From Paraconiothyrium sp. Pb-2020 (taxonomy: Eukaryota; Ascomycota; Dothideomycetes; Pleosporales; Didymosphaeriaceae): a DNA stretch of 64,000 bases. The notes below the pieces were generated by a model. The model searched no databases. It had not been told where the DNA came from and was given only the letters and a program-made list of their open reading frames with translations. The position numbers were made by a program, and so were the translations under genes. Shown here piece after piece: positions 50,749 to 63,458 of this stretch (positions are counted from its first letter, which is position 1; every line of letters starts with the position of its first letter). The stretch spans positions 2,604,001-2,668,000 of the forward strand of contig JAJUBI010000003.1 of assembly GCA_022419385.1 (NCBI GenBank), read 5' to 3'.

Positions 50749-50961
50749 TATAGTAGTATATTTATATACTAAGAGGTTATTAGGCTAAGGCTCTATTTAC
50801 ATTAGAATACTAGGTACTATTTTTACTATATTAAAGTCTAATAATACTCTTTTCCTACTCTTTATAAGGCCTAAGAGCCTATTAGCCTCTTATTCTACCG
50901 CTCTGCCCTACGTGCCCCTATTCTTACTAAATATTTACCTTACGCATTATACTTTACTATA
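50749..50961 (-). repeat. Solo LTR of the long gypsy family
   Basis: 213 bp with the same ends as the other copies, flanked on both sides by CTAC (50745-50748 and 50962-50965) and with no internal element sequence attached. This is the product expected from recombination between the two LTRs of an inserted element. Confidence 0.85.
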
Positions 50962-50965
50962 CTAC

Positions 50966-53900
50966 TTATAGTTAATTAGCTTCTTAAGCTATTTATACTA
51001 GTTATAAAGATTTTTTAGCTCTAAAAGTAGGGCACATATATAGTTATACTAGCTATTTTTACTAGAATATATAAGCTCTACTACTCTAGCCTCTATTATA
51101 GTAGTTTACTAATCTCTCTCTATAAGTTACTTTTATAGTTTGGCAATTTCCTCTTTATATCTTATAACCTCTTTAGAAATATTATTAATTATTATTATCT
51201 TTATATATATAATTTAGCTAAAAAGGTTCTACTAGCGTAATATTTTTCTTACTTAAGGGAGGGTAAGTTATTAGTAGTACTACCTAGTAGATAGTAATAC
51301 TTTTATTATACTAGTAAACTTAAGGGAGTATCTAGAATAATCTCTATATACTATAAATACTATAGTATTTACTAGAATTTCTAGAGCTAAGCTTACGCTT
51401 TATAGGTAGTATAAGCTATAGGTATTACTTAATATAATAGTAAAGTTAAATAGGTATTTACTATCTTACTTACTTATTATAGATAGTATAGTAATTAAGA
51501 TAGAATAGTATATAGAAATATAGAATTTAAGTAGCTTATTAGTATAAAATATTTATTTGGCTATAATCTACTATATATAGAGTTAGAATACTTTAATAGT
51601 TATTAAATATTTTTTACTACTCTTTATCTAAGTTAGTAGCTTTAGTTATTATATCTAATATCTTCTACTTATAGCCTACCTCTTAAAACCTCTTAAATAC
51701 TTTAATAGCCTTTAGCACTTTAGCAGCTATTTAACTATTTTAGTAACCTACTTTAAATATAAAGCTAGAAGAGACCTACTTATCTATACCTTTATATATA
51801 TAGGCGGCCTATATACTAAATAAGTATAAAGAGACCTAGTATATATTAATAGTAGTATTTTTTATATTCTTTTATATTTAGCTTACCTTCTACCTAGCTT
51901 ATATTATTATTAAGAAGAAGTAATTTATAGCTGCTATAGTCTTAGTGCTAATATATTTATAGAAGGTAGTATTACTTAATAGGCTCTATACTATCTAAGG
52001 GGTATAGTACTTAAAGTTCTTTTTAAAGGCACTATTATTTAGATAGCTTAGCCTAGGTATCTATTATACCTAGTATACAGTCTTATTTATACTTTATATA
52101 ATATATTATATCTACTTAAGATTAGTACTAAGTATATATATAGCTTCTTTATTAGTAATAAACCGGTGTTAGGTATCTATTATAGACTGGTAAATAAATA
52201 TTAATTCTACTATATTAGTAGAAGCAGCCTTAAAGCCTCTAAGGTTTCTATATAATATATATATAATATTTTATAAGGCTGTCTCTAGCTTATATAAGAT
52301 TAGTTGGCCTAAATTCTCTATCTATATTAGAATCTTCTTAAAAGTCTTTCTTATTTTTATATTAGTGTCTCTAAGTATTTTATAAATTCTATTAAGCATT
52401 CTTTTAAGCTTTTTAGTTATAGTAAGAAAGTATACTATAATATTATAGAATATTATTTCTAGTTAAGAAGTACTAGGTAGAGTATAGTTTTAAATTTAAA
52501 GTTAACTCTCTACCTTTATATAAGTATTTATAACAACTAGTTAAAGTAGTATATTTATAGGTATTAAGACTATATAGTTTTATATAAAGGTCTAGAGGTC
52601 TATAGACTATAGAGTAGTAAGCACTATAAGAGTTAAAGAGAGTATAGTAAAATAAGTAAAGTAGTATTAATACTACTAGCAGATTATTTTATTATAATAT
52701 ATATAGATCTGTTATAACTGCTTCTAGAACGGAAAGCTTAGAAAATTAGGACTATAGAATAGAGGTAGATAATTTATAAAAATACTAGATAGGTATATAA
52801 AGAAGTAGCCTACTATAAGTATAACTATAGAGGCCATAATATTATACTCTATAGTAAAGCGGGAAACTACTTTTATTATATATTTACTATATTATAGCTT
52901 GCTTTAGATGCTGTCCCCTAATATTAATAATATGGCAAAGGTAAAGAGCACAGCAGTCTATTATAGTAGACTCTATATATTTAAAACTTAAATACTATAA
53001 TTTAAAAGAGGGGTAATATCTTAGACCTAGACACTTACTACCGTGTTACCTAATAATTTAGAAGATAAATGCTAATAAAAGTATACTTACTTACTTTTAT
53101 TTTATATTTAGTTTTTATTATTATATAGGAAATACCGTCCTCTCTGCAGTATTTATAATATATAATTATAGACGTATTTAGTATAGAAAAGGCAACTAAT
53201 TTATTATCTATATACTACTAAGACCCTCTTTATACCTAAATATCTTATACCTAGTTATAAGTAATCTTAAAAAGAGTAGTTAGCTACTATATAAAAGTAG
53301 CTTCTACACTTATTCTTTATAGCCTCTACTAAATTTATATATAATATACCTTAAGAAGCCGCACTGCCTAAACTTTACTTTACTATACCGGGAATATCCC
53401 TAATATTCTTAAACTTATTTAAAATAACCTAGAGGAGGCTTATACAGCTTCTAGTTAGGTAGTATATAAATAACTTACCACCCTCCTATATAAGAATTGT
53501 AATGGCATTGCACTAGCTAAATAAATATAAATATATATAGCTGCATAATACACATATAAAGGTAAATTACTAGTAGTAAAGCAGCTAAGTTAAGTAAGTA
53601 ATAGTACTAAAACTTAGAAGGCACTTAAGGCTAGATAGTTTAGCTTCTATTATAGGTAGAATACTAGCCTAGTGTATAGTAGCTACTTTAGTTTTAGAAT
53701 AGGTTATCTAGGTATTAAGGGTTCTACTTATATAGGCTAGCATAGTAAGCTTTACGTAGATAAGAGAGGCTTACTAAGCAGAGTTACAGCTAGACTTAGA
53801 AGTGTAAATTCGCGTAGAAAGAAATCTACCTAGTTAAAAAGTAGGTTGGCTTTTATAAGGCATATAGCTAAACTATAATAAGTATTATAGAATCTAGTAG

Positions 53901-56166
53901 TCTCTCTTTAGCTATAGAGTAGGCTATATAATTCTGCCTAACTAGTATTTACTCTAAAACTAAATAAAGGTTCTTTACTTTATAGCCTACACTCTATAGG
54001 GATACTGTAATTAAAGGGAAAGAGAAAAAAAGTAAAAAAGTAAGAATAAAAGAAAGTTATAGAGGCTAGATTTTTCTAAAGGTAAAGTATTATAATAAAG
54101 TTAACTTTTAAATTAGCCTAAGACCTTATAAAGTTACCTCTATAGTTACTTAGTATAATCTCTTAAGATAATATCCCTCTAATAAGCTAGCCTCTAGTAT
54201 AGATTATAGATATTATAGTTAGCTTTAGCTAGTTAGTAAAGGTAGTATACTTTGTAGGCTAATATAGATAGAAGGTATATAGTAATTAGGTTTTCTAAAC
54301 CTAGTATTACTAGTGCTACTAGCCCTTTCTAAGAGGGTATTTAAAGAGAATAGAAGTAGAAGTGCTAGGTAAGGCTAATAATAGTAAGGCTGCTAAGGAG
54401 AGAAAGTAGGTATAGAAGTATAGCTACCTAGTAAAGTATAGAATACTATACTATATATTGTGCTAGTAAGTAAGTTAGAGAAAAGAGATAGATAAAGGGT
54501 ATAAAAAATAGAATAATAAGTATAGGTATTAGAATATATGTTTATAGATATAAGAGGGAATAGGTAATAGGTAGAAAGAGATATAATAGAAATTTATCTT
54601 ATATACTATAGGTACGCCCCTTATAAATATTAAACTTAGCCACTTTAAATATCTATATTAGTAATATATCTAGTATACTTATAAGTATATAATATCTTTT
54701 ATAGTTTTCTATCTTTTTACAGTTTATAATATGGCACTAAAGTGCTATACCTTTAGTAATTTACATATATATTGTAATAAAGTAATAGGTAATTTTATAC
54801 TTTTTTCTATAAACTTTTATAAGTAGAAAGCCACAATAGAACTCCTATCTCTTATAACTATTAGAGACTTAGAGAAGTATATAGTAAGTAGAATCTCTTA
54901 GAGATTTAGTGTGTCTTTATATTATATTAGTAAAGGTTTATATAGAATTGGGACCTCTTTCTTATATAGTTATTAGCTTTCTATCTTAATACTCTAGTAA
55001 GCTAGACTATACCTCCCCCTACTAGGTCTATACTTTAATTAATATCTATAATACCTATAGGTCTATTTTTATAATACCTCTATACTAGTCGCCTACTTTC
55101 TATAGCACGTATTAGATAATAGCCTTAATATAGGGGGCAGCTATAGAGAGACTCTCTACTTTTAGTATTTTTTTAGCCTTAGTAAGCTAGATTGCGTATA
55201 CCTAGAAACTAATATTATAGCTATCTATAAGGTTATATACCTTATTCTACTACTATACTAGCTAACTAATTTTATCTATAGCTTAGTTATTTACTTAGGT
55301 TATATTAGTCTTCTTTAGCTTATTAGTATACAAATTATATAGCTACTTTACTATATTAATTTACTCTTTTAACTATCTAAGACTGCTCTATACCTTATCT
55401 CTAGTATAGTACTTATTCTAGTAGCTTTATAATAACCTTTCGGCCAAGTTAACTAGCGCCTATAGAGACTATTTAATAGGTTTAATACTACTATATAGAT
55501 ACTTATACTAAACCTTACGCTTTTGTACCTATTTAAGCTATTTTTATAGTTTCTAGTTATTATATTTCTTCTAGTTAGTGTTAATTGCCATATTCTTAAA
55601 TTCTCTTAAATTTACTATAATATTCTCCCTTACTATATCTCTAGTAGTGTTAACTATGCCCTAGATCTTATATAGTATAGATAGGGGGGCTAACCTAATA
55701 CTAGTTTATACTACCTTAAACTTTATCTCTAGACTCTATCTAGCTTTAGTAAGGTTTAACTTTTCTATAATCTTCTTTCTTAAAGTATCTCTAGCGGCGT
55801 TAATAGTGCCTTTAATCTTATATAGTATAGATAAAGAGTCTATACTATTCTATACTACCTTAAGCTTTATTACTAAGGTCTCTCTTATATTAGTAAGTAG
55901 TATATTTTCTACTATAATATATTTTCTAACTATATCTCTGGCAGCTTTAACTAGGCCCTTAATCTTATATAGTATAGGTAAAGACACTAATTCTATACTA
56001 GCCTATATTACCTTAAGCTTTATAGCAAGTATTAGGTTTTCTATTATAATATCTTCTCCTATTATATCCCTAAGCTCGTTTAGTGTAGGTAAAGATTTTA
56101 GTTTTATTTTAGCCTATATTATCTTAAGCTGCATTACTAAAATCTATTTAGGTTTAGCTAGGTTAG
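50966..56166 (-). other. Unclassified degraded sequence with traces of a minus-strand coding region
   Basis: Between about 51300 and 51760 the minus strand reads for over 100 codons as a plausible protein apart from Gln/Trp-type stops (for example AAKVLKAIKVFKRF and KILDIITKATNLDK). I do not recognise the family. The sequence continues beyond element 56167-63453 to the window end. It hosts a tandem repeat at 55640-56166 and a less mutated patch near 52.9-54.0 kb. It may be another transposon or a duplicated gene. Confidence 0.35.
55640..56166 (-). repeat. Tandem repeat of about 47 codons (periods 150, 147 and 112 bp)
   Basis: Four units are marked by the anchor CTTATATAGTATAG and its variants, starting near 55665, 55815, 55962 and 56074. 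In minus-strand translation each unit reads as a charged helical module containing KAARDIV and TNIRETL-like pieces followed by an IDSLS piece. An apparent 122-codon plus-strand frame here is the shadow of this repeat. The last unit is cut by the element at 56167. Confidence 0.7.
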
Positions 56167-56661
56167 TGTTATAAGGGGGGTTCTATATACCTAATTCTAG
56201 GTTAGCCTTACAGGTATTTAGTAATTAAGAGTAGATAGATAATATAGAGTACTAGAATATTCTAACCTTACTCTAGAAGGTAAGGTAACAATTATATAAA
56301 AAGACTAATAAATCTTATATAAAAGATATGCTTTAATTTTAACTATAGAAGTTAACTATAAAGAATAGGAAATACTTAGAGAACTATTCTAACTATATAC
56401 TATTCTTTATTATTTTTATAATCTCTTACTTTACTATACTCTAGAGAATTATATCCCCTTAATAAAAGTACCTTAAGTAATTTTACTAAGCTTACTTACT
56501 TCTAGAATTCTACTCTCTTAGTAGGAGCCTAGTTATATAGCGTCTTACCTAATTAGCCCTACTAATTAGCGTCCGTTCTCTAGTTAGTAATAAAGATATT
56601 ACTAATATTCTATATATAATTATTCCCCTTTGCTAGGTCTTAATCTATTATAATTATAATA
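56167..56661 (-). repeat. 3' LTR of the second gypsy family
   Basis: 495 bp, TGTTATAAGGGGGG to ATTATAATA. It is the exact length partner of 62959-63453. Confidence 0.9.
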
Positions 56662-57889
56662 TTATCTCCCCCTTTAGAGTTATTATTCTAAAACTCTAGT
56701 ATTATTCTATAACCTCTAGCAGTGCAGTTTCTTCTTAAAGGTAGAACTTCTATCTTATTATATTTCTTTTCTCTTCCCTTACTTCCCTAACTATGCCTAA
56801 GGTACTAAAATAATTCTTAACTAACTATTATTATACTTATACTAATAAGGTACATTTATATAGTCTAGAGATATAAATAAAGTGTAACTATTATATAAAG
56901 AAAAAAATTTCTAAGTATTTTATAAATACTATAACTAGGGAGTGTACTGTATATATTATAGTTTATATAGTATATAGCCTCTAGGTTCCTAAGAAAGAGT
57001 AGAAGTATATTTAGTTTAAAAAGTACTAGAAGTAGCTTACTCTTCTTTCTATAGAAGCTAAGGTTACTTATCTCTACCTTAAGATTACTTAAGCAGAGAA
57101 AGAGAAGTAATCCTTTGCTATATATAATACTTATATAGCTAATATAATAGAGAACTTAGAGAAGGAGGCTTTAAAAAGTAGGGCTACTAATATTCTATCT
57201 ATTCTATTACTATCTTTACCTTTAACTAACCTAGGCTAGTTATAGGCTAATACTTCTTTCTTTAATCTTTTTAACTTTCTTTATAATTTTAATACTATCC
57301 CTTTAGCTTTAGGTTCTAAATTATACTTCCCTAGAAGTATATCTCTACGCATTTATAGTAGAAGTTCTCTAGTAATCTCTTATAGTTTATAAGGTTTTCT
57401 TTTAGTTTTTATATATTGTACTACTCTAGCCATTCTTTCTATAATATAAGGTACTTAAGCTAACCCTTAATTCTCTATAGGTTTTTAATAGCCTTAACCT
57501 TATACTTATTATTCTCTAGCTCTAGTTAAGTCTTAATTAGAGCATCTAGTAGTGCTAGTTCTAGAAGATTTTTATAAAAGGTAGTATATACTTTAGTACC
57601 TATAGGTAAAAGTAATTTATTTATAACTAGTCCTTTAGTTTCTTATACTTTAAAGAGGCCTATTTATAGGTAATCTAGTTTTTTACTTAGTTATTTTATT
57701 TTAAAGTTTTTCTAGAGTAGGAAAACTTTATTCCCTTTCTTAAAAATTAGTCTCTTAATTCTTTACTTATTTGCATTTCTAGATGCTAAGAGGGCCTTAT
57801 AAGTAATTTAGTTCTATAATATAAGGTATAAGTCCCTTATTCTTTAAGCTTTATTCTATACTTCTATAGAAATACTTTCTATATTCTTT

Positions 57890-58400
57890 AGATTTTAGTA
57901 AGTAACCAGCTTATATCTATAGTTTATATAGTGCAGGGAGTACCCTATTATACCTAATCTAGTACTATTATATACTAATTACACTATAGGTAAGAATTTA
58001 ACCTAATTATCTTACTATTTATTAATATAGAATTGTAGATACTATTCTAGTATTTAATTTATATATTCTATCTATCTATCTATTTATAGGTAAAAGCTTA
58101 TTAATAGCTTCCTATTTATACCTATTATAGCTATAAACATATCCTAATATTTAGACGTAAAGAGTTTATCCTAATTAGTAATAAATTCTTTAGGTAGACT
58201 GTATTTTATAAATAGTGTATTATTAACTTTATAAGCTAGGTCTTCTACTATTATAGACTTTTCTATTAGTTTAAACTTTGCTACTTTAGTAAGTTAATCT
58301 ACTATTACTATAATAGTGTTACATATTTATTTTATTTCTAGTTATAGTAATCTTAGAAGCTTTACTATAAAGTCTATTATTATACTTTGCCATAGCCTTT
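57890..58400 (-). pseudogene. Integrase core remnant of the second gypsy element
   Basis: The minus-strand frame reads IIIDFIVKLPK, then EDLAYKVNN and LPKEFITN, then DKLFTSKYQDMF and IDRQIE, and further on LEQYLQFYINKQQD. This is the order of the gypsy integrase core. The acidic catalytic residues are mostly still visible. Confidence 0.85.
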
Positions 58401-59609
58401 TAGCTGCTAGTAGTAGTTATAAGAGTCTATAAGGCTTATATCTCTTAGGCTTATTTTTATAATATACTAAATAGTTGCTTATTTCCTTAGTAACTAGTTA
58501 TTTAAGTTTTAGAATAGTATATTTATTTATAATATAATATATTATTTCTTTAATACCTAGGTATCTCTATTCTCTTAACTTATATAGCTTTCTAATTAAG
58601 ATAGGTGTATATTAGTCTTTTACTAGTATTCTTTATCTATAATCTCTCTAGGTTTTATTAAAACTATTTTAAAATAGATTATACTCCTCTCTTCTTAGAG
58701 AGCTAAGAGTAGTCTTAGAAGTTATATACCTTAGGTTCTATATACTAAAAGAAGGCTGCTTAAACTTTAATCTTTAGTTAGTTATATTCTAATATTTTGT
58801 TCTTACGCACTTATAGTATAGTATTATAAAAGTTAGCCTTATCTTCTATTAGGTCTAATCTCCTACTTAAGGCGTTGGCTGCGCTATTAAGGGTTCTAGA
58901 TTAATAGTAAATTATAAAATTAAAGTTTACTAGAAATTCTATCTATTATACCTATCTCCTATTAAGCTTCTTAGTTGTTATAAAGCTAGTAAGGTTCTAG
59001 TAGTCTATCTATACCTTTATTTTATAGTATACTTCTATAAGTTATACTTTCTACTATTTAAAGGCATCTACTACTGCTAGTAGTTTCTTATTATAAATAT
59101 TATAGTTAAGTTCTACTTCTAAAAACTTTTAGAAATAGTAGAACACTAGTCTCTATTTCTCTTTCTTATCTAATTATAAGAGAATTACTTCTAGTGTATA
59201 ATCTAATATATTTATTTCTACTCTTATAAGTTTCTTTAGGTTAAATATTTAGAGTAAAGGTGCTATAAGAAATATTTTCTTTAACCTTTTAAACACCTCT
59301 AGCAGTCTTTTAATAATTAGCTAGATAACCTTATTTTTTTTTTTCTTTATAAGATCTATTAATAGTACTGTTATTTTAGAATAGTTCTTAATAAACTTCT
59401 AATAAAAGTTAGTAAACCCTAGGAAGAATTAGATGTCCTTTACTAACTTAGAAACTAGCTATTTCTATATAGTAGCTATTTTCTTTAGATCTATAGATAC
59501 TTCTTCCCTTAAGATAATAAATTCTAGATACTCTATTTTTATAATAAAAAACTTATATTTATTTAGGTATAAAAGTAGCTTATACTTCTTTAGCTTCTTA
59601 AGTACCTTT

Positions 59610-59690
59610 TTTATATATTTTATGTACTCTTCTAGCGTCCTGCTAGAATAGATAAGTATATTATTAAGGTATACTATATAGAATACGTCT
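59610..59690 (-). pseudogene. Reverse transcriptase active-site remnant of the second gypsy element
   Basis: The minus-strand frame reads IVYLNNILIYSSRTLEEY, the YLDD block with both Asp turned to Asn (two GAC/GAT to AAT changes). It sits within about 600 bases of weaker RT similarity. Confidence 0.8.
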
Positions 59691-62600
59691 AAGTATTTAT
59701 ATAGGGCTTTATTAATAACTGCCTAGAATATTATAGGCGTGTTAGTTAAGCTAAAAGGTATAACTATATATTTATAGAGACTAAACTAGATCCTAAATAT
59801 AGTCTTCTATTTATATTCTTTTACTATTTATATGCAGTAATACCTATTATATATATTAAATTTTATAAACTACTTAGTTCTATAGAGTCTATCTATAAGC
59901 TCTATAATTAATGGCAGGGGGTACTAATTCTTAATTATAGTATTATTTAGCTATCTATAATCTATATAGAGTTATAGCTTACTATTTTTCTTAGGTATCT
60001 ATAGGATAGAAAATACTGTTGGGGTCTAACTATTTTAAATATAACCTCTTACTAGGTTCTTTTTTAAGTATTTCCTTAGCTTCTGTTTCTAGTCTACTAA
60101 TATTAGCCTTAGCTATTTTAGTCGTAGTTTTATACCTTTATCTAGGGAAATCTTATAATTTTACTTCTAGTAGTTAAGGAGTTCTTCTCCCTTAATTTCT
60201 TTAAAGAGTTCTATATACTCTTTATATTCTAGTAGAATAGTTACCTTCTTTAATTCTTCTTATAAGTCTAAGTATTATACCTAAATAATTCTAGCTTATT
60301 CTAGATTTTTCTTTAGAACCTTAGCTATTCTTATAGCTAAAATTTCTTTAGTCTTTTATTTAACTTACTTATTTAGAGCATCTGGGGTCCTAGGTTTTAC
60401 CTATTATAGTTATTAGGCTCTAGCAACTTTTAGTATTACTTTTTAGCTCTATATTATTTACTTTACCTAGTTTATATTAGGGTTGTATATAATTAGCTAA
60501 TTATATTCTATAATAGCTTCTAAGCTTTCTAAGTTTATAATAGTAAAACTGTGTTGGCTCTTAAATCCCTTAATTCTAATAGGCAATAGTATTATTTTTA
60601 GATATAACTAGTCTCTACTATAGCCTTAAGACATTATACTATTAGCTATTTCTAGTTATATAGGTACCTTCTTATCTCTATATAGTAGGTTGTATTTTTC
60701 TACTACTTTTAGTAATATTAGACATTTTATTATGCTAGAGTCTATTAAAGCTTTTACTTAGAATTCTCTAATTATAACCTACTTTATTATTTATAGTTTT
60801 ATAGTACTATTAGCTTTTACCCTATAAGCCTTTAGAACGCCCTTACTAGCTTAGCTTCTTACCTAGTAATATTCTAGTTTTTTAAATACTCTTACGTCTT
60901 GTTGTAGGTGCCTTTATAGTAGTATTATTTATAGAGAGAGTAATTTATTCTAGGTTATTTTAATACTATTCTAAAGGGGTTATATAGGATTTTCTTTCTT
61001 TATAGGTATTGGCTCTTTAACCTAGCTTCTAAGGCACTATAGAGGTATTCTATTATTATTTTTTTCTAGTGCCTATATATAGTAATTATTTAGATATATT
61101 TAGATTCTTTATTCTCTTTCTTATAGTATTTACAGCCTATTATTATGCACTCCTAGTGCAATATAAACTTATAATTTAAATTTAGAGAGTCTACTACTAT
61201 AGATTTCTTCTTACTAAGGTGTCTTAGGCACTCTAGCCTTTTATAGTTTATTTATTCTTAGATTTTTATATAGTCTATATCTTTCTTTGTAGAATATAAG
61301 TTTACACACTTATATTATAGAGTCTTATTATATTTTTCTAGGCCTTATAGCTAGTTTTCTATTAGATACTTCTATCTCTAGTAAATAGGGCAACTGTCTA
61401 TAAAGCATATATTTTAATTCTAGGGTCTATAGTTTCTAGCCTAGTTATTAAACCTATATATATAGTAGTTTTAGCTTAGATACTTATCTTTACCTAGCTA
61501 AAAGTATTTTTTATCTTTAGAGGTCTTTCTTACTTAGTCTTACTAATTCTAGTAGTAGGTGTAATCTATTATATAGTATTACTAGAACTTAGTTTATATA
61601 TGCCTATTCTTAATTCTAAGCTACTAAGCTAAGTTTCTTACTCTTTCTTATTAAGCTACTACCTACTTATATATTTAGTATATGTCTAGTCTAATAATTT
61701 AAATTTTTCTATAGTAATCTAGAGCCTAGTGTATAAGTTTCCTATAGACCTAGTATTATTTTATAGTTAGTTAGTATACTACTATTCTACCTAGTACCCT
61801 TAGATAGCTTTCCTTATTTAACTCTTCTTTAGGGTTAGAAGTTTCCGCCTTCTAGAAACCTACTTTTATATTTAGTATTATAGCGTTATCTAGAATTTTG
61901 CCTAATTCTAGTATTCCCTAGTGTAGCGTTGCTATTACTACTTTAATAATCTAGGCCTTTTTTTCTTAGACTATCTTCTTAGGGCAATTAGCCTTAAAGT
62001 ATTCTTATATACTATAGATTAAATATGCTTTCTTCTAAAAGTATTATTATTAGAGATTATTTTATTTTTTCTATTATAGGGTTTATTCCCCCTTAGACTA
62101 GGCTTTATCCCCTATAATTATATCTCTATTTTAGTCTTATCTATTTTTCTAATAGGTCTTCTTTAAGTTTATCTTCTATTTTATAATTGGCTTCCCTAGT
62201 TCTTTTTTCTCTAGGTGTTATTTATATAGGCGTTAGTTTACTTTAACTAATAACTTAATTAGGTCTTTAAAACTCTTAGCCTTTCTATAGTATACCAGCT
62301 TATTCTTTACAGTCTTCTTAAGTCTATTATAGAAGGCTACTTATAGTAGGGTATTATTTTATATAATTTAAGCTTACAGCTTATAGAATTTAGCTATATA
62401 CTTACTAGTTAAACTTTTCTACTTAAGTTACTAAATTAATCTTTCTGCTTATTATTCTTTATTTATATTACTAAATATAACCTTAATTTATTTCTTAAAT
62501 TTTTTTTATAACTTAAAGACCTTAGTAGTTTCTTCTTTCTATTTATTAGGTTAGGTTTTATATATTAGGAAGTTGTCTATTAAGGGTCTTATCTATTAGG

Positions 62601-62958
62601 CCGCTTTACCCTTTATATATAATCTAGTAGCTAGTATCTTAGCGTAGTTATTACTAAAGGTGTTAGAATTATATTAATAGTATAGATCTATATTAGTAAG
62701 AAAGGTCTTAAGGTCCACCTTTTCTCTATTATATAGCTTAGGTACTTTAAACTGTATTTTAGCCAGTATAATTATTAGGGCTAGAGGTAATATTATTACC
62801 TCTACTATAGCCTAGAGTTCCTATATCTCTACTGCCTAAGCAGCTAATAGTACTACTAAATTAGTTACTAGCCTAGAAGCTATACTTTCTATTAGGGCTC
62901 TTAACCTAATTAAGCTTAAGAGTGTTGCTATAATATCTTAAATATTAGATAGTTAAAG

Positions 62959-63453
62959 TATTATAAGGGGGGTTCTATATACCTAATTCTAGGTCGGCCT
63001 TATAGGTATTTAGTAATTAAGAGTAGATAGATAATATAGAGTACTAGAATATTCTAACCTTGCTCTAGAAGGTAAGGTAATAATTATATAAGAAGACTAA
63101 TAAATCTTATATAGAAGATATACTTTAATTTTAACTATAGAAGTTAACTATAAAGAATAGGAAATACTTAGAGAACTATTCTAACTATATACTATTCTTT
63201 ATTATTTTTATAATCCCTTACTTTACTATACTCTAGAAAATTATATCTTCTTAGTAGAAGTATCTTAAGTAATTCTACTAAGCTTACTTACTTCTAGAAT
63301 TCTACCCTCTTAGTAGAAGCCTAGTTATATAGCGTCTTACCTAATTAGCCCTACTAACTAGCGTCTGTTCTCTAGTTAGTAATAAAGATGTTGCTAATAT
63401 CCTATATATAATTATTCCCCTTTACTAGGTTTTAATCTATTATAATTGTAATA
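62959..63453 (-). repeat. 5' LTR of the second gypsy family
   Basis: 495 bp, TATTATAAGGGGGG to ATTGTAATA, with GTTAG outside. It shares the uninterrupted CTAATTCTAGGTCGGCCTTA with the scrap at 10735-10811. Confidence 0.9.
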
Positions 63454-63458
63454 GTTAG

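Larger units (their letters stand above)
56167..63453 (-). mobile_element. Second Ty3/gypsy family, full-length element with 495-bp LTRs
   Basis: 7,287 bp with LTRs at 56167-56661 and 62959-63453 and a perfect 5-base target duplication GTTAG (56162-56166 and 63454-63458). On the minus strand it has gag/protease at about 60.4-62.9 kb, reverse transcriptase around 59.6-60.2 kb and integrase around 57.9-58.4 kb. A polypurine tract (AAAGGGGGAGATA) adjoins the 3' LTR. All frames contain RIP-type stops. LTR ends and protein sequence differ from the chromovirus family, so it is a separate lineage. Confidence 0.9.

Noticed and set aside
55806..56174. 122-codon plus-strand open frame in the AT-rich block
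   Set aside because: It overlaps the tandem helical modules read on the minus strand and ends inside an LTR. It is open only because the RIP stops fall on the other strand, and its translation is an arbitrary Ile/Leu/Ser mix.
59433..59651. 72-codon plus-strand open frame in the AT-rich block
   Set aside because: It is the antisense of the reverse transcriptase region of the second gypsy element.
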